A DNA stretch of 5,001 bases, taken from NCBI GenBank assembly GCA_023141985.1, contig JAGLKH010000297.1:1-5001 (forward strand), read 5' to 3'. The position numbers and the translations under genes are program-made. Position 1 is the first letter of the stretch. Each line of letters begins with the position of its first letter. The DNA is from Flavobacteriaceae bacterium (GTDB taxonomy: Bacteria > Bacteroidota > Bacteroidia > Flavobacteriales > Flavobacteriaceae). The notes beneath the pieces were generated by a model. It searched no databases. It saw only the letters and a list, made by a program, of their open reading frames with translations, and was not told the DNA's origin. This document shows, in pieces, positions 1-5,001 of this stretch.

Positions 1-350
1 ATTGAATCTTCTCCCTTTGTAAATGCTGAAGGAAAGAGTATAAATTCATTATCACTTTCAAGTGATAAAAAAGCCATTTCTAATCCAAATTGAATGGCTG
101 GGAATTCTACTAACTCAATAAGTAAAGCATCTAAGCCTAAATGAATATTCTGGCAAACCCACTTGAGTTTGTCTTTAAAATCTGGTCTATCATCTACACT
201 TAATCCTCTTAAAATCCCACATTCTCCAATACCTTGCTTATCTTTATTACTAATAACAATAAACCAAGTTTCTTTTTGAGTTAAAACACCACGGGAAGTA
301 CCGCTTGGTTGTTTAAGATTTAAGATATACTTATGGTAAGACGCCTTCAT
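1..350 (-). CDS. menC: o-succinylbenzoate synthase, N-terminal part (cut by window edge)
   Basis: The first 116 codons of a gene that runs off the left edge are open, starting at ATG 350-348. The product begins MKASYHKYILNLKQPSGTSR and includes a GIGECGILRGLSVDD segment (about residues 39-53) and an FGLEMAFLSLES segment (about 89-100). I recognise these as the N-terminal capping domain of MenC from flavobacteria. MenC belongs to the enolase superfamily and dehydrates SHCHC to o-succinylbenzoate in the cytoplasm, using a Mg2+ ion. The metal ligands and catalytic lysines lie in the C-terminal barrel, outside the window, so catalytic competence cannot be judged. The ATG follows the TAA stop of the upstream hydrolase with no bases between, so the two genes are almost surely co-transcribed and probably translationally coupled. 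Identification rests on sequence recognition plus the men gene context. Confidence 0.9.
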   Translation of the reverse strand, partial: MKASYHKYILNLKQPSGTSRGVLTQKETWFIVISNKDKQGIGECGILRGLSVDDRPDFKDKLKWVCQNIHLGLDALLIELVEFPAIQFGLEMAFLSLESDNEFILFPSAFTKGEDS

Positions 351-1028
351 TTAGAGTTCTATATATTCTCCTATTTCTAAAAGCATGAGGTCTTTCTCTT
401 TATCAAAGAATTTCCGTTTTGCAACTTCATGATTAATTTCAATATAACCAAAGGTATCAAAATGATAACCTAAAATTTTTTCACATTCTACAAAATCACT
501 TGCAATAATTGCATCGTCAATTCCCATTGTAAAATTGTCGCCAATTGGTAAAATTGCAAGATCTAATTTAGTTTGCAAAGGAATGAGTTTCATATCATAA
601 GTTAAGGCTGTATCTCCAGCAATATAAATATTCTTATGTTCGCCTTCTATAACAAATCCTCCAGGTTGTCCTCCATTACTTCCATCAGGAAAAGAAGAGG
701 TATGTATGGCATTTACGTATTTAACTCTTCCGAAATCGAATTCCCAACTCCCACCATGATTCATTGGATGTCCTTCTATACCCTTATTTTGATAATAGGA
801 GACAATTTCAAAATTAGAAATTAATATCGCTCCGGTTCTTTTAGCTATAGCTTCAACATCCAGAATATGATCCTGATGTGCATGTGTAATTAAAATATAA
901 TCAGCTTTTAAACTATTAATATCCATATGTGATGCCTTTGGATTACCAGAAATAAAAGGATCTACAAGAATGTGTGTTTCACCAATTTGAATTTGAAGAC
1001 TCGCGTGACCTAAAAAAGTGATTTTCAT
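351..1028 (-). CDS. UPF0173 family metal-dependent hydrolase (metallo-beta-lactamase fold)
   Basis: A complete 225-residue protein, the usual length for the UPF0173 family. The metallo-beta-lactamase motif HxHxDH is present as THAHQDH, with H49, H51, D53 and H54. The other expected two-metal ligands are visible as H109 (AIHTSS), D139 (AGDT) and H189 (GYHFDTF). The family signatures LGHAS (6-10), DPFISGNP (23-30) and LPIGDNFTMG (160-169) are intact. There is no signal peptide or membrane segment, so it should be cytoplasmic. The fold supports hydrolysis of an ester, thioester, lactam or phosphoester, but the substrate of this family is not established as far as I know. It lies 148 bp after menA, and its TAA is immediately followed by the menC ATG. 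That placement suggests, without proving, a role linked to menaquinone synthesis, such as CoA-thioester hydrolysis or clean-up of a reactive intermediate. No convincing promoter was seen directly upstream. Confidence 0.93.
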   Translation of the reverse strand: MKITFLGHASLQIQIGETHILVDPFISGNPKASHMDINSLKADYILITHAHQDHILDVEAIAKRTGAILISNFEIVSYYQNKGIEGHPMNHGGSWEFDFGRVKYVNAIHTSSFPDGSNGGQPGGFVIEGEHKNIYIAGDTALTYDMKLIPLQTKLDLAILPIGDNFTMGIDDAIIASDFVECEKILGYHFDTFGYIEINHEVAKRKFFDKEKDLMLLEIGEYIEL

Positions 1029-1176
1029 GTGTAAATATTTAATGTTAATTAATTGTCACATGTAACCTTTGACGATTAAAATAATCTTTATGAATTTAAA
1101 TAAGTGATTATTTTAACCATGTTGGTTTCATTTTATAATGAATTTTATTTTTCTACTGAAAACTACAAAAAACCAA
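1029..1176. other. AT-rich intergenic gap between menA and the UPF0173 gene, with small inverted repeats
   Basis: This 148-bp stretch has no credible ORF. It holds an 11-bp perfect inverted repeat, TTAAAATAATC at 1076-1086 and GATTATTTTAA at 1106-1116, separated by 19 bases. Two smaller dyads lie between this repeat and the menA stop codon: AACCA/TGGTT (1115-1127) and a TTCATT/AATGAA pair near 1128-1143. None is followed by a clear T-run on the minus strand, so I do not call a terminator. The closest match to a Bacteroidota -7 box is TACATGTG at 1064-1057 (minus strand), with no TTG at the right distance. The gap is the longest in the window and may carry weak transcription signals for the hydrolase-menC pair. 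Confidence 0.4.
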
Positions 1177-2088
1177 TCACATAGCATTATAAATATGACC
1201 TATTCCTAACAAAAGAGCAAGAGCAAAAGTAGATAGTGCTAAAACTTTTAATTGAGGATCTAATAGTTTGGGTTCTTTTGTATTTATAATAGTTACTGTA
1301 TGCATTATTAACGGAATAAAAACAACCATATAAACAAGGTTAGAAATTGACCTGTAATATAAAATAGTAAATAGGATTGATAGCAGCATCGCTGAAATAA
1401 TCAAAGCTAAATGATAAATTTTTGCTTTGTTAATACCCAATTTTACTGCAATAGTAATTTTGTTAGAGGTTTTGTCCGATTCAATATCTCTCATATTGTT
1501 TAGGTTTAAAACTCCAGCACTCAATAAACCTATAATACAAGCAGGAAGTATTAGTACATGATCTAATTGCATAGAGAATAAAAAATAGGTTCCCATAACG
1601 CTTATCAATCCAAAAAAAAGGAATACCATAATATCTCCTAAAGCCCTATAACCATAAGCCGTAGAGCCAACAGTATATTTAACAGCTGCATAAATACATA
1701 TTAATGCTAACACAAAAAACAGTAAAGAATATAAAAAATGATAGGTATTAAAAGCGCTATAAATAAGTGAAAGCGTTAATAAGATAACAATTAAAATATT
1801 AATTTTAATCGCATTAAACATTTGTTCTGGTGTAATTTTTCCACTTTGTATTGCTCTTTCCGGACCAATTCTATCTTGGTTGTCCGTCCCTTTTACACCA
1901 TCTCCATAATCGTTGGCAAGGTTAGACAAAACTTGTAAACTTAATGTGGTTAAAACGGCAAAAATAAATATCGAAACCTGGAAAAAACCATTATAGTAAG
2001 CCATACAACTTCCTACTATTATTCCTGAAACCGAAAGTGGCAATGTTCGTAATCTAAAAGCCGAAATCCATGGTTTTATGTTCTCCAT
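1177..2088 (-). CDS. menA: 1,4-dihydroxy-2-naphthoate polyprenyltransferase
   Basis: A complete 303-residue integral membrane protein of the UbiA prenyltransferase superfamily. MenA joins a polyprenyl diphosphate to DHNA with loss of CO2, giving demethylmenaquinone in the inner membrane. The first Asp-rich motif is N56-L-A-N-D60-Y-G-D63, followed by the MenA-typical DGVKGTDNQDRIGPERAIQSG. The second is N197-N-M-R-D201-I-E-S-D205, leading into ITIAVKLG. Both motifs bind the Mg2+-diphosphate of the prenyl donor. Hydrophobic stretches suggest eight or nine transmembrane helices, for example about 16-31, 38-55, 96-112, 117-135, 151-171, 177-195, 224-243, 251-268 and 282-298. The length is normal. 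One small oddity is N209 before K210, where many homologues have Gly-Lys. The ATG is followed by MENIKPWISAFRLRTLP, a standard MenA N-terminus, which supports this start. A terminator-like hairpin separates it from menB, so its transcription may be partly independent. Confidence 0.96.
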   Translation of the reverse strand: MENIKPWISAFRLRTLPLSVSGIIVGSCMAYYNGFFQVSIFIFAVLTTLSLQVLSNLANDYGDGVKGTDNQDRIGPERAIQSGKITPEQMFNAIKINILIVILLTLSLIYSAFNTYHFLYSLLFFVLALICIYAAVKYTVGSTAYGYRALGDIMVFLFFGLISVMGTYFLFSMQLDHVLILPACIIGLLSAGVLNLNNMRDIESDKTSNKITIAVKLGINKAKIYHLALIISAMLLSILFTILYYRSISNLVYMVVFIPLIMHTVTIINTKEPKLLDPQLKVLALSTFALALLLGIGHIYNAM

Positions 2089-2134
2089 TGATGTAATAAT
2101 ATCCAGTTTTTAATGTTCAAGATTATTAATAAAA

Positions 2135-2167
2135 AGACCTCACAGGTTTTAAAAACCTGTGAGGTCT
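2135..2167 (-). terminator. Perfect palindromic intrinsic terminator after menB
   Basis: On the plus strand, agacctcacaggtttt (2135-2150) is repeated in exact reverse complement as aaaacctgtgaggtct (2152-2167) around a single a. In practice this gives a stem of about 14 bp with a loop of about five bases. Read on the minus strand, the stem is followed by TTTTTATTAAT, a T-run fitting rho-independent termination. It starts 9 bases beyond the menB stop codon. The plus strand has no T-run after the hairpin, so it is directed at menB transcription. From memory, very similar AACCTGTGAGGTCT hairpins occur many times in flavobacterial genomes, so this may be a copy of a dispersed terminator family; this needs a genome search. 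Confidence 0.85.
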
Positions 2168-2176
2168 AGTACTCAA

Positions 2177-3025
2177 TTACGGAATCCATTTCTTTTCAAA
2201 ATTTGGCTTTCTCTTTTCTAAAAAAGCATCACGCCCTTCTTTAGCTTCATCCGTCATGTATGCTAAACGTGTGGCTTCTCCAGCAAATACCTGCTGTCCT
2301 ACCATACCATCATCTGTTAAATTCATAGCGAATTTTAACATTTTAATTGATGTTGGTGATTTTGCTAAAATTTCTTGGGCCCATTGGTAGGCAGTATTTT
2401 CAAGCTCATCGTGAGGAATTACTGCATTTACCATTCCCATTTCGTAAGCTTGTTGAGCAGAATAATTCCTTCCGAGGAAAAATATCTCTCTAGCTTTCTT
2501 CTGCCCTACCATTTTTGCTAAATAAGCCGATCCATAACCACCATCAAAACTGGTAACATCTGCATCTGTTTGTTTAAAAATAGCGTGCTCTTTACTAGCT
2601 AAAGTTAAATCGCAAACCACATGCAAACTATGTCCTCCACCAACAGCCCAGCCCGGAACAACAGCAATAACAGCTTTTGGCATAAAACGAATAAGCCGTT
2701 GTACTTCAAGAATATTTAAACGATGATAACCATCGGTTCCTACATAACCTTGATGTCCTCTTGCTTTTTGATCGCCCCCACTACAAAACGAGTATACACC
2801 ATCTTTGGTTGATGGTCCTTCGGCACTTAACAATACTACACCAATACTTGTGTCCTCCTGTGCATCGTAAAAAGCATCATATAATTCTTTTGTGGTTTGT
2901 GGACGAAACGCATTTCTAACATTTGGTCTATTAAAAGCAATACGAGCAACACCATTACATTTTTTATACGTAATGTCCTTGTATTCTTTTGCAGTTTTCC
3001 AATTTGCCTGACTCATCTTATTCAT
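2177..3025 (-). CDS. menB: 1,4-dihydroxy-2-naphthoyl-CoA synthase (type II, Asp-containing)
   Basis: A complete 282-residue crotonase-superfamily enzyme, which cyclises o-succinylbenzoyl-CoA to DHNA-CoA by an intramolecular Claisen condensation. Visible landmarks are GVARIAFNRPNVRNAF (25-40), the oxyanion-hole segment CSGGDQ (81-86), WAVGGGHSL (126-134), QTDADVTSFDGGYGS (152-166) and the C-terminal LAYMTDEAKEGRDAF (254-268). By comparison with E. coli MenB, S159, D161 and Y256 match catalytic S161, D163 and Y258. Where E. coli has Gly156 and needs bicarbonate as a base, this protein has D154, matching D185 of the mycobacterial enzyme. It should therefore be a bicarbonate-independent type II MenB. 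The ATG at 3025-3023 gives MNKMSQANWK; an in-frame ATG at 3016-3014 gives MSQANWK, closer to what I remember of homologues and a reasonable alternative start. A -7-like box lies just upstream and a strong terminator follows. Confidence 0.97.
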   Translation of the reverse strand: MNKMSQANWKTAKEYKDITYKKCNGVARIAFNRPNVRNAFRPQTTKELYDAFYDAQEDTSIGVVLLSAEGPSTKDGVYSFCSGGDQKARGHQGYVGTDGYHRLNILEVQRLIRFMPKAVIAVVPGWAVGGGHSLHVVCDLTLASKEHAIFKQTDADVTSFDGGYGSAYLAKMVGQKKAREIFFLGRNYSAQQAYEMGMVNAVIPHDELENTAYQWAQEILAKSPTSIKMLKFAMNLTDDGMVGQQVFAGEATRLAYMTDEAKEGRDAFLEKRKPNFEKKWIP

Positions 3026-3032
3026 TTTTAAT

Positions 3033-3040
3033 CAAAAATA
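3033..3040 (-). promoter_or_regulatory. Candidate -7 box for menB (TATTTTTG)
   Basis: Read on the minus strand, TATTTTTG matches the Bacteroidota -7 consensus TAnnTTTG exactly. It ends 7 bases before the first menB ATG and 16 bases before the second. No TTG -33 element is seen at the usual 17-23 bp distance, so support is limited, and exact matches arise easily in AT-rich DNA. If it is used, transcription would start at or very near the first ATG, favouring either a leaderless message or initiation at the second ATG (3016). Confidence 0.35.
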
Positions 3041-3075
3041 AGTTTTAGAATTATATTATGGATAATTTTTGACGA

Positions 3076-3906
3076 TTAGTTTAAATATATCCCGTCCTCT
3101 TTAATAGCAATTAATCGTTGCTTATATAAAGACCCAATAGCTTTTTTAAAGTTCTTTTTACTCATTTGAAACACTTCTTTTATAGCTTCTGGCGAAGATT
3201 TATCAGTAAGATTAACAAAGCCGTTATTATCTTCAAGTTCGCGTAGTATAGCTTCGGCGTTAGGCTCAATATTTCTATAACCTACTTGACCCAAAGCAAT
3301 ATCTAATTTATTGTCTTTACGTATTTTTTTTACAATGCCCTTTAATTGGTCTCCAATACTTAAATCCTGAAAAATATTATCATTAAAAATTAAACCTAAA
3401 TGCTTTTTATTAACGATAACATTCATTCCAATTTCTGAAGGATGAGAAACAATTAAATCTACTTCTTCAAACTGTTCGACAGTGAGTTCTTTGTTACTTA
3501 AAAACTTGTTGGTTTTACTTGAAGCTACCAACCTCCCTGTTTTTTCATCTAAATAACAATACACCAAATACCACCCACCTTTCTTCATTTTAAAAGCTTG
3601 TTCCTTAAACGGACAAAATAATTCTTTTACCATTCCCCAATCTAAAAAAGCACCATGTTCCGATACTTCATTACAGCGCAATACAGCAAATTCTCCTCGC
3701 TTAATATATGGCTTATCTGTTACAGCAACAAGTCGTTCTTCATTATCTAAATAAACAAAAACTTCTAACCTATCCCAAATTTTAAATTCTTTTGGAACGT
3801 ATCTATTAGGCAATAACACTTCGTTATCTTCTTCGTCACTTAAAAATAATCCCGGCTCCTTTTCGCGAAGTATTGTTAATGTATTGTATTCACCTATGTG
3901 TATCAT
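3076..3906 (-). CDS. CvfB-like S1-domain RNA-binding protein
   Basis: A complete 276-residue soluble protein with the layout of the CvfB/YitL family: three S1-type OB-fold modules and a C-terminal winged helix. The first module spans about residues 1-62. The second spans about 66-132 and is the clearest, with VSEHGAFLDWGMVKELFCPF at 81-100 and VYCYLDEKTGRLVASSK at 115-131. The third spans about 145-207, with GLIFNDNIFQDLSIGDQLKG at 171-190. The winged helix covers about 215-276, including SPEAIKEVFQMSKKNFKKAI. In Gram-positive bacteria CvfB is an RNA-binding regulator that affects virulence gene expression; the target here is unknown. It lies between the DUF2853 terminator and menB, 50 bp ahead of menB with no hairpin between, so read-through into menB is likely. 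The start is well fixed, because the next Met is at residue 92 and the first S1 module begins at once. Confidence 0.9.
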   Translation of the reverse strand: MIHIGEYNTLTILREKEPGLFLSDEEDNEVLLPNRYVPKEFKIWDRLEVFVYLDNEERLVAVTDKPYIKRGEFAVLRCNEVSEHGAFLDWGMVKELFCPFKEQAFKMKKGGWYLVYCYLDEKTGRLVASSKTNKFLSNKELTVEQFEEVDLIVSHPSEIGMNVIVNKKHLGLIFNDNIFQDLSIGDQLKGIVKKIRKDNKLDIALGQVGYRNIEPNAEAILRELEDNNGFVNLTDKSSPEAIKEVFQMSKKNFKKAIGSLYKQRLIAIKEDGIYLN

Positions 3907-3910
3907 GCTG

Positions 3911-3918
3911 CAAATGTA
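3911..3918 (-). promoter_or_regulatory. -7 promoter box directly upstream of the CvfB-like gene (TACATTTG)
   Basis: On the minus strand TACATTTG matches the Bacteroidota -7 consensus TAnnTTTG and is followed by CAGC and then the ATG at 3906-3904. The TTTGCA run is a form I associate with flavobacterial promoters. It lies downstream of the DUF2853 terminator, where a new promoter is needed. The expected transcription start, a few bases past the box, falls on or next to the start codon, so the message may be leaderless. No good TTG -33 element was found at 17-23 bp; the nearest TTG (3954-3952) is about 33 bp away, within the terminator stem. Confidence 0.5.
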
Positions 3919-3940
3919 ATGATATTAGAGCCATAAAATA

Positions 3941-3972
3941 AAAAAGCGACACAACTAATTGTGACGCTCTTT
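3941..3972 (-). terminator. Intrinsic terminator after the DUF2853 gene
   Basis: The arms agcgacacaa (3945-3954) and ttgtgacgct (3959-3968) pair with one mismatch around a four-base loop. Flanking A and T runs extend the stem to about 15 positions, including one G-U pair. Read on the minus strand, the hairpin is followed by TTTTTTATTTTA, a good T-tract. It begins about 20 bases after the DUF2853 stop codon. The plus strand also has a short T-run (ctttta), so weak bidirectional action is possible, although no plus-strand gene is present. The hairpin separates the menD-DUF2853 transcript from the CvfB-like gene. Confidence 0.85.
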
Positions 3973-3992
3973 TACTAATTCTATGAAATAAA

Positions 3993-4331
3993 CTAATAAG
4001 TAGATTCTTTTACAAAATGCTTAGTTAAAAGATAGTATACAACTGCTCTGTATTTATTTCGGTTTGAGCGTCCATAAGTTTCCATTACAGCATCAATTCC
4101 TTTATCTAATTCAGCACTATCTTTCAGTCCTAATTTTTTAATTAAGAAATTATTTTTTACAGTTGCAAGTTCAGATTCATCAGTCCCTGAAACTGTTGAA
4201 GCGTCTGCTCTGTAAATTGATGAACCACAACCAATAGTAACTTTAGTCAGTAAATCCATATCTGGATTTATTCTACATTTGTCTTTTAAATCTGCTGCGT
4301 ACTTTACAATAAGTTCGTCTCTTTTACTCAT
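3993..4331 (-). CDS. DUF2853 family protein
   Basis: A complete 112-residue soluble protein that I recognise as DUF2853, a small family found in Bacteroidota and some Proteobacteria. Characteristic segments are SSIYRADASTVSGTDESELA (37-56), TVKNNFLIKKLGL (57-69) and SNRNKYRAVVYYLLTKHF (89-106). It appears mostly alpha-helical, with many charged residues and no signal peptide, membrane segment or obvious catalytic triad. Its biochemical role is unknown to me and I do not assign one. It lies 77 bp after menD and is followed by a strong terminator, so it is probably the last gene of a menD-led transcript. A weak promoter candidate of its own exists in that gap (TTG at 4383-4381, then 21 bases, then TAAATTAA at 4359-4352, four of six consensus positions), but this is not convincing in such AT-rich DNA. 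Confidence 0.9.
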   Translation of the reverse strand: MSKRDELIVKYAADLKDKCRINPDMDLLTKVTIGCGSSIYRADASTVSGTDESELATVKNNFLIKKLGLKDSAELDKGIDAVMETYGRSNRNKYRAVVYYLLTKHFVKESTY

Positions 4332-4408
4332 AATATTTATTTTATTTAAGGTTAATTTAACTAACTATATATTAGACACACAATATAAAATAAAGTCACA
4401 TTTCTTAA

Positions 4409-5001
4409 TTAAGTAATAGAAATGAAATAGTTAAGTAATATCTCGTCATTAATAGTTCTTGGAGTAAAAATTTCGAGAAGTTTAGGTCTTTCATCATTAG
4501 AATAAAACATTGATAAAGCTGACTCTAATTCGGTTTCATTTGAAGCAGATTCATATTTAAAACCATACATATCACACAAATGCTTAGCCTTTAAATGGTG
4601 TTTGGTTTCAAAATAGGTGTCGAAATTCTCAGTATTTTTATCGCCTGGCAGAATTCTGAAAATGCCTCCTCCCCCGTTGTTAATTACAATTATTCGGAAG
4701 TTATTCGGAATATAATTATTCCAAAGTGCATTACTATCGTAAAAGAAACTTAAATCTCCAGTAATAAAAATGGTTTGTTCATCGATAACTGATGCAGCAC
4801 CAATAGCAGTAGATGTACTACCATCTATACCGCTTGTACCTCTATTACAAAACACTTTAAGCGTTTTGTTTAAATCGAATAATTGAGCATAGCGAACTGC
4901 AGAACTATTGCCAAGCTGAAGTGTATTATTATTTGGAATATTTTTTAAAATAATTTCGAAAACTTTTAAATCGCTAAATGGAATCTCTTGTAAATAATTT
5001 T
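4409..5001 (-). CDS. menD: 2-succinyl-5-enolpyruvyl-6-hydroxy-3-cyclohexene-1-carboxylate synthase, C-terminal part (cut by window edge)
   Basis: The last 196 codons of MenD, entering from the right edge with an uninterrupted frame up to the TAA at 4411-4409. MenD is a thiamine-diphosphate enzyme that decarboxylates 2-oxoglutarate and adds the product to isochorismate. The fragment has GNSSAVR (30-36) and CNRGTSGIDG (51-60). By comparison with E. coli MenD, S32, R36, R53 and I58 match active-site S391, R395, R413 and I418. The ThDP-binding motif starts at G81-D82 (GDLSFFYDSNALW) and ends at N107-N108-GGGGIF. The C-terminus (KLLEIFTPRTINDEILLNYF) is typical. The visible part is roughly the last third of a protein that is usually about 550 residues. 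A GTG at 4855-4853 could be mistaken for a start, but the frame continues upstream with conserved MenD sequence, so it is an internal Val codon. Confidence 0.96.
   Translation of the reverse strand, partial: NYLQEIPFSDLKVFEIILKNIPNNNTLQLGNSSAVRYAQLFDLNKTLKVFCNRGTSGIDGSTSTAIGAASVIDEQTIFITGDLSFFYDSNALWNNYIPNNFRIIVINNGGGGIFRILPGDKNTENFDTYFETKHHLKAKHLCDMYGFKYESASNETELESALSMFYSNDERPKLLEIFTPRTINDEILLNYFISIT

Noticed and set aside
636..824. A 62-codon plus-strand open frame
   Set aside because: It lies wholly inside the UPF0173 gene on the opposite strand and has no recognisable domain; it is a shadow frame.
1068..1078. The 11-base string tttgacgatta occurs here and again at 3068-3078, in or beside two gaps
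   Set aside because: In 5 kb of AT-rich sequence, shared 11-mers are expected by chance. The second copy also overlaps the end of the CvfB-like coding region, and there is no dyad or other support.
2094..2120. Possible menA promoter (TTG at 2120-2118 and TATTATTA at 2101-2094)
   Set aside because: The -7 match is poor and the 16-base spacing is short. A promoter is logically wanted after the terminator, but this sequence does not show one clearly.
4352..4383. Possible promoter for the DUF2853 gene (TTG, 21 bases, TAAATTAA)
   Set aside because: Only four of six -7 positions match, which is expected by chance in this AT-rich gap, and co-transcription with menD is as likely.
4853..4855. GTG as the start of a separate 148-residue gene
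   Set aside because: The same frame continues upstream to the window edge with conserved MenD sequence (GNSSAVRYAQLF), so the GTG is an internal Val codon of menD.
1..5001. Mobile elements, CRISPR arrays, tRNA/rRNA genes, toxin-antitoxin or phage genes
   Set aside because: No repeat arrays, transposase motifs, structured RNA genes or accessory-type proteins were seen; the genes are conserved core metabolism and the gaps are short.

Overview
This window looks like part of a menaquinone (vitamin K2) biosynthesis locus from a member of the Bacteroidota, most likely the family Flavobacteriaceae. The evidence is the low G+C content, the absence of clear Shine-Dalgarno sequences, -7 elements of the Bacteroidota type (TAnnTTTG), and protein sequences that read like flavobacterial MenA, MenB, MenC and MenD. 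I cannot name the genus from the sequence alone. All genes lie on the minus strand, so transcription runs from the right end of the window to the left.

In transcription order (right to left) the layout is: the C-terminal third of menD (4409-5001, 5' end outside the window); a small DUF2853 protein (3993-4331) followed by a strong intrinsic terminator (about 3941-3972); a CvfB-like S1-domain RNA-binding protein (3076-3906) with a -7 box almost touching its start codon; menB (2177-3025) followed by a perfect palindromic terminator (2135-2167); menA (1177-2088); a 148-bp AT-rich gap with small inverted repeats; a UPF0173 metallo-beta-lactamase-fold hydrolase (351-1028); and the N-terminal part of menC (1-350), whose start codon directly abuts the hydrolase stop codon.

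Four genes are direct pathway enzymes. MenD adds a succinyl-semialdehyde unit to isochorismate. MenC dehydrates the later intermediate SHCHC to o-succinylbenzoate. MenB cyclises o-succinylbenzoyl-CoA to DHNA-CoA. MenA prenylates DHNA in the membrane. MenF, MenH and MenE, and a dedicated DHNA-CoA thioesterase, are not visible here and may lie outside the window. The three other genes (DUF2853, CvfB-like, UPF0173) have no proven pathway role. Their position inside the cluster is the main point of interest, above all the hydrolase that sits between menA and menC.

The region reads as conserved core metabolism rather than an accessory island. I found no mobile element, CRISPR array, RNA gene or defence-like system. 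The findings concern transcriptional punctuation inside the cluster, possible leaderless starts, and the poorly characterised passenger genes.
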